Below, piece after piece: positions 56,526 through 64,000 of a stretch of 64,000 bases of DNA. Every line of letters begins with the position of its first letter. Within the stretch, counting starts at the first letter, position 1. The translations under genes were made by a program, and so were the position numbers. The stretch comes from Spongilla lacustris (Eukaryota > Porifera > Demospongiae > Spongillida > Spongillidae), in assembly GCA_949361645.1 (NCBI GenBank), contig OX442423.1:6175505-6239504 (forward strand), in the 5' to 3' direction. Under the pieces are notes generated by a model. It was not told the DNA's origin. It was given only the letters and a program-made list of their open reading frames with translations, and did no database searches.

Positions 56526-57095
56526 ACAATGGGATTCTTACATATACTTTGCCTCAATTGGGTATACTTACGTCCTGGCTTGGGATTTTGTAAACCACAT
56601 TGTTGCCAACACTGTGGTTGTGAGGTCACTGCCTTTGCCACCCATGGCCTTAGTTGCGTACGAAGCCAAGGTCCTTATCATCGTCATAGTTCTTTGAATG
56701 ATATCATCCACAGGGCTTTAAGGGCATCTCAAATTCTGTCATGACTTGAACCCAGTGGAATCACTCGTTCTGATTGTAAGAGGCCAGATGGTGCTACCTT
56801 GGTTCCATGGAAATTGTGGAAAACTTCTTGTATGGGATGCAACATGTGTGGACACCTATGCACCTTCCTATATAGCATAGTTGCATCACAGGAGGCAGGG
56901 ACAGTTGCTGACCAAGCTGAGAGAAGGAAATCCGACAAGTACTCAAATATGGACCCCAATATGTATCTGTTTACTCCAGTTGTCATAGAAACTTCAGGTG
57001 TGTTTGGAAAACAGACACTTTCATTCCTGAAGGATCTTGAATTGCTTGTCGTGTTCGTAAGGTGTCAGGGGAAGTGAAGTCCTTTCCACATTTAT
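56526..57095 (+). pseudogene. RLE retroelement E8 (subfamily II), opposite strand
   Basis: The + strand reads CKPHCCQHCGCEV, FATHGLSCVRSQGPYHRHSS and LNDIIHRALRASQI (zinc-binding CCHC region). After a stop it continues KRPDGATLVPWK (PD motif), a frame with degraded V-W-D, AERRKSDKYSNMD (K-Y) and FTPVVIETSGVFGKQTL. It is the only member of the cluster on the + strand and the likely right edge of the cluster. Confidence 0.75.
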
Positions 57096-57476
57096 TTCAA
57101 CGCCTCGCTGTATAGCTGTACAGCGAGGTAATGCTGTCTCAGTCCTGGGGAACTTTTGCTAGCGAAGATTGCCTTGTTTTTGAGGAAAGTGATGTATATT
57201 ACTTAATTCATTCATTATTCTAAGTATGTATGTATCATTAATTATGTATTTATTTAAAAAATAAAAATAAAAAAAAGATATTTAAACAGGGAATACATAC
57301 ATAGAATAATTAAATATAGAATCGAGTATACCACAAAAGAAATTAATACTTACATGTGAATGAAAGGACTAAGTATTCTACTATCCCATCAGCCATATCC
57401 AAAGCACTCCTCCATTATAAAGTAGTTAACTATCCCAACACTACACTCATAGATATTGGAATTACTGGATTGGCAA
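57096..57476. other. AT-rich stretch, no gene recognised
   Basis: It contains the AT-rich 3' flank of E8 (about 57190-57280) and nothing else I recognise. Confidence 0.45.
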
Positions 57477-58560
57477 TAGGGTGTGTAACCTCCCCTGAAT
57501 AATGAAAATCGATTTTTTTCGAATAGCTTTAAAACATTAATCGATTTTTCAGGTTTTTCTGGATCTGAAAATCGATTTTTCCGAATACTTGAAAAAAGAG
57601 AATCGATTTTTCCGAATAGGTTTTGACAATTTGCCAGCCGAATACCTAGGTTATTCAGGTTTTCTGCTCACTGAGCCACCTAAATGTACACATCACACCA
57701 GAGACCCTCCTACAGCTACCCACATCACACCAGATACCCTCCAGTCCTACAGCTAAACCATAACACCAGATGCCCTCAGCACACAAACACACCTAACCGA
57801 TGCCCTCGTGAGGCACACAACCATAGCTACCCCCATCACACCAGATGCCCTCAGCACACAACCACAGCTACCCCCATCACACCAGACACCCTCCTACAAC
57901 TACCTAAATTACACCAGATCAGTACTGTCAGCATGCATCCAGAGCTACCCACATCACACCAGATGCGCTCAGCACACAACCACAACTACATGTACCTATG
58001 CATAGGCCTAAATCGCTTGGCCTAACCACATACCCAGATGGGCGTGTCCTGACCTAAGTTAGCGTGAGGTCTACCTACAAATCGCAACCCGATGCCAAAA
58101 GAGTAGAACCACAGATGACGTTTACGCACCACCATGCGGCTATGCAGCCTCCATTTCACCATCGATCGTGGCAATATCAGCTCAGAGAGATTAAAGCAAG
58201 GAACCAGCTCGTTCGAAATGCTCATTATGCACTAAGCAAACTAACTTTGATTTGTAGCTGGAGCTGTCTGTCGTCATGACACGTGAAGAGGGACCGGAGA
58301 TCTGTTGGCTAGTTCGAATTACTGCTGATCTCGTCCCATCCGGATATCGTCATAAAAAGGTATTCGAATAATGGGCGAATTGTCGATGCGGACGACGAAT
58401 ACCTAAGTACCTCCGAATGGAGATGCACAAACCGGTTATTTCGAATAGAACAAATCCAATAATCGATTTTTCCGAGTAATGCTAAATTACTATTCGAACG
58501 GATAGGTTTTTGCGAATATCCGAATAACCCGAGTAACCTGATAACCGGTTACACACCCTA
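57477..58560. mobile_element. non-autonomous hAT-type element, 8-bp TSD
   Basis: Ends TAGGGTGTGTAACC and GGTTACACACCCTA, flanked by perfect 8-bp duplications ATTGGCAA (57469-57476 and 58561-58568). The 8-bp TSD and TAGGG ends fit hAT transposons. Subterminal regions are dense in AATCGATTTTTCCGAATA motifs, as transposase-binding subterminal repeats often are. No transposase was seen. Confidence 0.85.
57684..58000. repeat. degenerate minisatellite inside the hAT-type element
   Basis: Imperfect repeats of CACATCACACCAGATGCCCT followed by variable AGCACACAACCACAGCTACC. About seven units of unequal length. Confidence 0.8.
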
Positions 58561-58568
58561 ATTGGCAA

Positions 58569-59355
58569 CGCCCGTGAAAAATTGGTTCGATGCTCGACAC
58601 GGTCAGCTAATATACTTGAAGATCCCCTGCTCCAGGAAACTTCAGAACGACCTAAGAAAGCTTTAAGGGAGGTGAATAAAGCTCGATGGTTTCAAAACAC
58701 TGTTTAGACGTTTTTTTTAGGCCTCCACTCGCTTTTTCTTGATGAACAAGACTGTTGAAAGCCTTTCGTTTTTCTTGGCATGTTGCCAAGACGAAATATC
58801 TTTCCAGCCATCTAACCACTTCACGACACACAAAGCTTATAGCGAAACATGAAAATAGGAGCGTTAATGCTACACGTCCTTCCTGTCAGAAGCTAAACCC
58901 CCCACAATACTGCCTCATAATCATGCTAAAACCGCGACCTACGGCCCACTACTACGGGCCAAGCGTTTTTATTTTAAGCTTCAAAACAGGCCTACGACAC
59001 GCGTAGCACGATACAGCACCACAAGCAACTTTTGTTTTGCTTCTTACCAACGGCGTATTGCTACTAAAACCCCCAAACCACTCTTATATACGCCATAACT
59101 TACATGTGGTAACGAAAAGGTTAATAATTGGACACAAAGAACTAGATAAGAAGTCAATTCAGTAACCTGAATAGGACTTTCGACGATCAAAACTAACAGG
59201 CACCAACGGAAACCTCCAGAAAGACGAGAAACCCGAGTAAAAGAAAGGGGCGTAACCGTGTCAAGCATATAGCGTGACGTCAGTTCGCAATACGCGTAGC
59301 GTTGCCAAACATTAAATTTAATTCCAATATCTATGCTACACTCAACATACTATTA
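58569..59355. other. mostly unassigned; holds a KWLDGWK fragment
   Basis: Between about 58740 and 58830 the minus strand encodes VKWLDGWKDISSWQHAKKNE, a diverged relative of 4330-4425. The remainder shows no gene. Confidence 0.45.
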
Positions 59356-59613
59356 CCGTAGAGTACCGCGATATATCCCCCCCCCTCCGCCCCCACCTAA
59401 AAAAAACGGTCCGTGTTTAAACGAGCGTATCTTCGTACTCGTTAACGCTTCCGCGTACCTATTTCTAAATTCCAGGAAAGAACTGGTACTCCAACAGGAT
59501 TTTAAAGAATAGCAAGCAGCTGCGTTCATGATTACGTCGATACGCTCGTTTAAACACGGGCCATTTTTTTTTGGTGGGGGCGGAGGGGGGGGATATCTCG
59601 CGGTACTCTACGG
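59356..59613. mobile_element. MITE with TA duplication
   Basis: 258 bp with ~85-bp inverted ends CCGTAGAGTACCGCGATAT ... and complement, including mirrored C and G runs. It is flanked by TA on each side, the target of Tc1/mariner elements. Confidence 0.75.
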
Positions 59614-59916
59614 TATACGCTTAGGCGCAGTCATGTGTGTGAGTGTGTATGTGCATCTTAATTATCATTATTTATAATCTGCTGAAAGATGACAGACAAC
59701 CTGATCTCAATTAAATTAAGATCAAAATCACAATATAGAGTCCACATCACTGTCAGTATAAAAATGTGATGTATTTTATTTTTATTTTCTGAAACATTTA
59801 TCCACTAATAATTACACACCTACAATTTCAATTGTCACTACAATTGTTGCTCAGCTTCTACACCTATGTACTAATGGCAATGCATTAAACCGCAATGGTT
59901 TGTTCACTAAGATAGC

Positions 59917-60219
59917 TCAGTAAGTACAGTAGTAGGATGCATAGTAGTAGGAGTAGGAGTAGGAGTAAGAGTATGAGCTGTAGCTGTAGGAATAGGTGCA
60001 CGCCGGAGAGATGTATGAGCAGTACTTGCAGTAATATTCGTGCAAACCAGGAGAAGCTGGTGATGCTGCATAAGTTGAAGAAATACCCACAGGCACAGAA
60101 ATGATTATTAGTATGACACCCACAACATGTATGATCACAGCAGCAATGTTAAGAGCCAATGCAACGCGGCCCTTCTGTTTGGCACCAGTCTGGTTCCCAG
60201 CAGCAGCATCATTCTTGGC
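59917..60219 (-). pseudogene. CD225/dispanin family, gene 3, last exon only
   Basis: It begins after a GTACAG acceptor with AKNDAAAGNQTGAKQKGR, then a membrane helix (IHVVGVILIIISVPVGIS) and a tail almost entirely of Tyr, Ser and Cys (CKYCSY, then SYSYSSYSYSYSYSY). The adjoining intron matches those of genes 1 and 2 until about 60672, where it meets a poly(C) run and unrelated transposon sequence. The CD225 core and proline-rich exons are absent, so the gene was truncated from its 5' side, probably by the hAT insertion region. Confidence 0.8.
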
Positions 60220-60674
60220 CTGTACAGAAACACAACACAATGAGGGGTGCACCTGCATACAACAGTAAATGGATTTCTATATGATAATGTACAGATAATT
60301 CTAATTTCAATTTTTAACCCCAATGCAGTATGAAAAGTAGTACATTCATACATTTTACAAAGTCACAAGTTGAATTTGCACAACGTTTCAGCCAGAATCA
60401 TGCAAGTTCTCTTGTATCGTTCGTTCAGTGTTTCAATTGTTTGAGTATTGGCATATTGCAGGGTACATCAAGGAACACAGCTAGACAGGTCTATGACCTA
60501 GCATAAAACCAGTATATCCAATTTCAGCAATGTGCAAGATAGGAATGACAGTGCAGCAAAAGTGTATAGGCTGAAGCAAAAATGCAAGGTTATTATGCAT
60601 CCATTGGGCTGGTTGGAACCAAAGGAACAATCATGGCAGACAAACTTTTTTTGCAAATTTCACTGAGGATGTAC

Positions 60675-60692
60675 CCCCCCCCCCCCCCCCCC
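60675..60692. repeat. poly(C) run at the truncation point of CD225 gene 3
   Basis: An uninterrupted C run exactly where intron homology to the other CD225 loci ends. Confidence 0.9.
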
Positions 60693-60890
60693 TGAAATGT
60701 TTAAAACGTTCCTACGCCACTGTGAAGTTGTTGTGAAGCAGTAGCTACCTCTTTTTTGCAGTGGCGTCCCTAGGTGTTTCAAAAGGGGGGGCTAATCAAA
60801 CAGAGGGGCACCAAGGGGAGTGGCTCTGACTAATGTATGAGGCATACAAAATAAATTAATCACAGTATTGTTGGGTTGTGAAATTATCCC

Positions 60891-61492
60891 AATAGACCCT
60901 TCCCTTTAACGGTGTAAGGAATGCAATTATTCTTAATTGCGTCACTTCCGGAGTTCATCCTGTGTGCGAGTACTAACACTGTACCAGGTTGTCGACCAAC
61001 CAAGCCTCTGTCACAACAGTACTCACAGAGGCAGACATCCCAGGTGCGCTTCTCGAGGAGCCACTACAGATCCGTAGTACGGCAGCGCTCCGAAGGTGGC
61101 TGATTTGCCACGGGATAAAAATGCAATCGGCTAGCCGATAGCAAAGCCTAATAGATAGGTCAGTGTTGCCAAGACACTATGTACTGTGTCGATATCAGCC
61201 TTGCTAGTCTCGTACCCAGTCCTATGTGACGCAATGTTTATCTCAATTTGTACTTTGTATAAACAAGCTCGTACTTGTTATAAGTCGGGTGTTTCGAATG
61301 CTAAACCTTAGAATTCATGCGCTTATACGCAACGTTGCTTTCCTACTTCTTACAGTACATAGATACGCCCTTATTGTCCACCTTGCGAGTCATTTTACAC
61401 ATGACACATTACATCACCAGCAGGAAGAACTCCGGACGTGACGTAAAATTAGCAAATTGCATTCCTTACGCCGTTAAAGGGAAGGGTCTATT
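60891..61492. mobile_element. nested MITE with AATAGACCCTTCCC ends
   Basis: Inverted ends AATAGACCCTTCCCTTTAAC and complement, plus GTAAGGAATGCAATT and a CACTTCCGGAGTTC / GAACTCCGGACGTG pair. Arms ~75 bp. A lone family E end (TAGTCTCGTACCCAG) sits inside at about 61206. Confidence 0.75.
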
Positions 61493-61712
61493 CCATAAGC
61501 TGATTTGATAGTTCTATTCTTCTTGGGTGCATTTTGAGAAAGAACTCCACCGCTGGGCCATAGTTTACTGATGTGCATAATGAATATTCATAAGTACTAG
61601 CGTAGAAAGCCATCATAGAGGACATTAGCCAGTTTCTCAGATGGCGTAAGGTAGAAAAGCTTCTCTCGCAGCTGCAACTAGTAATTGGAAGCGTGCAACC
61701 AATTTTTATCAA
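61488..61712 (-). pseudogene. hAT transposase C-terminal dimerisation domain
   Basis: The minus strand encodes IGCTLPITSCSCERSFSTLR and HLRNWL, the hAT-C signature (P-x-T-S-C-x-C-E-R-S-F-S-x-L-R) found at the C-terminus of hAT/ZMYM-type transposases. About 50 further residues follow to a stop. The catalytic core upstream is missing, and the 3' end abuts the nested MITE. Confidence 0.85.
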
Positions 61713-62361
61713 GCGGAAAATATTACTCCCATCACAAACTGATTAGTGCCGATGCAAGAGTATCCGGCTGCCAACGATCAATTGGTGAACACGGAAAAGA
61801 AATAACACTTACAGGACACGATGGTATGAGAGAATTAAATGGATTTCTAAATGACGCCGTCGGTTCAGAAACAGATCGGAGGCAAAACGTGTATAACTGA
61901 TGAATCAGAACTGAGTATGGTACATGAAGGATCATCTGAAAGAATAGAACAAGGGAATATTATGATTGATTTTATTTGGGTATGCATTGCGCGCTCCATT
62001 GTTGACTTGGTGACGTAGAGAAACAGGCTCGCTCGGGCTCGATGGTGCAAAACACTACTTTATCAATGCAACGGATTGCACGCTTGAATGCAGTTGACAT
62101 TGCAAATGGCTTAGATTTTCGATTCTCAGCCCCGCTTAACTTTCACTTTGTGTTCGACATTGTATTCGAAACCAACGATACATTTTGAATGATGTAATAC
62201 GGGCGGTAACTTCACATGGCGAGGCGCTTAATTAATCGACGAGGATTGTGTGCGTGTGTTTGTCAGCTAGTGTGTGTGTGTGTGGGGGGGGGGGGGGGCG
62301 CCATATAGCGGGGAGGGGGAGGGCATCTGCCCCAAATGCACCCCCTATGCGGACGCCACTG

Positions 62362-63164
62362 TTTTGGGTGCCAACAATGAGGGCACAGGATTGATTTGGA
62401 CTTGGAGCCTCATAGCAGGAGGCCCACGGAACCGTTGTTAAATGCCCCTCGTCATTACTTGGCATGTACAGCATGTGATAATTCATAATACATGTATATG
62501 TACATTTATGTGCATGTATAATTATGTACAAGTACAACTCTTCTTTATACCTACGACTGCAGAGAGAATAAAATTAAAATCATTGAAATTCTTTGGCAAG
62601 TGGCTAGCTAATTTCAACTAATAAATATTAGTCGATTCTGGAGTTATGCTGCGGATCAGATACATCATTAACACACCTTCCAGTGCACCTTATCATATGG
62701 TATTGTTAAAAAATTTCTACATCAGTATGATGTATAGGACGCGAGTTGCAGTAGGGGGAAGGGGCGAGGCTAACGTCACTGTACAAGCTGAAATCGCAGC
62801 CCCCCCCCCCCCCCAAGTCCTAGTCTCGTCCTGAGAACCAAATGTACATAATGATGATCATCGCTTTCAGTAAGTTGTTTTGTACAAACGCGTTCCCCCC
62901 CCCCTCCAAATTTTTTAAAAATAAATTCTGCATCATATTGATCAGTGCAATCATGTGCGTGACAATCGCAATGTCAATAATGAAGAATATCTTCAAAGGA
63001 GGGCTCCGAAACATCGGGTAATACTACATGTAGTAGCCTGCAAGCCGCAATTCCAGTCGCTTGGACATTGTGAAAAGGGCGTGGACGTACAAGTTCTTGA
63101 AATTAATTGTGCACAAAATGGCGCCAAGACTAAACGTTGGAAACACTGGTGGCCATGCAGGAAC
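62362..63164. other. transposon debris, no gene recognised
   Basis: It contains a lone family E-like end (TAGTCTCGTCCTGAG at about 62822) and C runs at about 62800-62813 and 62896-62904. A G run lies just to the left at 62284-62298, inside the hAT element. No recognisable coding region. Confidence 0.5.
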
Positions 63165-63268
63165 TAGTCTCGTCCCCAGACCCACATACGGCAGTAGCGG
63201 ATGGATTACATCACGGCTACGCAAAAAATGGCATATTGCGAATGCATATCAGGCTGGGGATGAGACTA
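63165..63268. mobile_element. 104-bp MITE with 9-bp TSD (family E-like)
   Basis: Ends TAGTCTCGTCCCCAG and CTGGGGATGAGACTA, flanked by perfect 9-bp duplications TGCAGGAAC (63156-63164 and 63269-63277). It is a short relative of the elements at 33.2 and 45.1 kb. Confidence 0.85.
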
Positions 63269-63277
63269 TGCAGGAAC

Positions 63278-64000
63278 CTGGGCAGTGGTGTAGGAACTGT
63301 AGCAGCCATAGCCGCTACACTTTTCTGTGGATCTTTTTTGTCTTGTTTTTTTTTATTTATTTAGATTGCCATGTGCTTAAATATGTATAGGTATAATAGC
63401 CGGGGGTATTATAATAAATTTACATGAATGTCAGTGCACACATTTTTGAGGAACTAGTACAGCTTTGCATGCTTGATATTGAAAAAGCAATTGCGCTGCG
63501 TACTAGTTCGGACCACGTGACATATATACTCCCACAATCTGTTTGCAGCTGCCATGTTAAATGGCTGCGATGAGCGAATTCTGCTCAGGCTAAGCTATAC
63601 CAGCATCATAGAGCTTACTAGCCACTAATCCTCACAAACTACAAGCATTTGTTTACAACCATCTTACAGATCAGCTCAGTTTGATTTAAATAAGGAATGA
63701 ATTTATAAAAGGTTGCAGTCGCAGAGAAGCTAGCGTAGGCTAATATTGTAACATTTCTGTCAACCGATTTGCAGAACGCTGCATAGATTATAGTATGCAT
63801 TATGTCATTCTTCATATAGGAAAGAGGGGGTCCGGACCTCCCCCCCCCCCCCCCCCCCCCCCCCCTAAATCCGCCCCTGCATACTGAGCTGTTCTGTACT
63901 ATGCCGCACCAAAGATGCATGTGTCGTGTGAATAAAAATTAATGTGAATTATAAAGTCCTTCCTATGTCACTGCTGGGGGGGGGGGGGGGGGGGGGGGAG
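63278..64000. other. no gene recognised; G/C homopolymers
   Basis: It holds a C run at about 63839-63866 and ends in a G run from about 63976. An open frame on the minus strand through the C run (63639-63920) is an artefact of the homopolymer. Confidence 0.6.

Larger units (their letters stand above)
60759..62361 (-). mobile_element. hAT element with CAGTGGCGTCC ends (degraded)
   Basis: Left end CAGTGGCGTCCCTAGG, right end GGACGCCACTG, a typical hAT terminal sequence. A hAT transposase C-terminus lies inside on the minus strand. No clean 8-bp TSD is visible, so ends from two insertions cannot be excluded. Confidence 0.6.

Noticed and set aside
57684..58000. Possible coding repeats rich in Thr/Pro/His
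   Set aside because: The units vary in length and shift frame, and they lie inside a non-autonomous hAT-type element.
63639..63920. Gly-rich protein on the minus strand
   Set aside because: The glycine run is the translation of a C homopolymer.
1..64000. tRNA, rRNA or snRNA genes
   Set aside because: I looked for obvious box and stem features and saw none I could support. The GC-richer interior of the element at 45082-46048 was considered, but it matches no RNA I recognise. A covariance-model scan would settle it.

Overview
This is animal (eukaryotic) nuclear DNA, most likely from a demosponge with an Amphimedon-like genome. The window has spliced CD225/dispanin genes, a split protein-kinase exon, many ACATGTAC-type palindromic words, and a very dense layer of nested eukaryotic transposons. 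It has no bacterial operon architecture. The species call is an inference from the repeat families and base composition.

Layout. 1-5 kb: scattered minus-strand remnants of a P-element/THAP9-like transposase, including a fragment present twice, and a Ty3 RNase H remnant. 6.1-7.6 kb, 23.1-24.7 kb and 59.9-60.7 kb: three related CD225 loci on the minus strand. Two have the same three-exon structure and the third is cut off inside its intron. 8.1-9.8 kb: two ~0.8-kb foldback elements back to back. 9.8-11.1 kb and 21.4-22.6 kb: two inverted copies of a 1.3-kb mobile unit that ends in a ~280-bp hairpin and carries a broken R-A-S-repeat protein. 14.2-17.7 kb: a 3.5-kb palindrome bounded by TTAA. 18.0-18.7 kb: a compact single-exon gene for a small secreted protein, with TATA box and poly(A) signal. 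26.2-29 kb: inverted arms around the last exon of a protein kinase. 31.65-32.55 kb: a minisatellite with CACGTG in most units. 34.6-36.6 kb: an unclassified element with a two-part ORF, plus a deleted copy at 12.7 kb.

37.5-46.2 kb: a complete Ty3/gypsy retrotransposon with identifiable LTRs and a 5-bp target duplication. Its gag is split by a 2.6-kb DNA transposon with a Ginger-like integrase, and its 3' LTR is split by a 967-bp element with 9-bp target duplications. 46.4-57.1 kb: a string of at least ten truncated copies of R2-type (RLE-encoding) non-LTR retroelements, nearly all on the minus strand, with (TTA)n or AT-rich tracts at their junctions. 57.5-64 kb: hAT-type elements, including a transposase C-terminus, further MITEs and many poly(G)/poly(C) runs.

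The likely host genes are few: the CD225 genes, the secreted protein at 18 kb, the kinase exon, and some short signal-peptide ORFs of doubtful status. Nearly all other coding sequence is transposon-derived and broken. All identifications come from reading the sequence and recalled family motifs; no database search was run.
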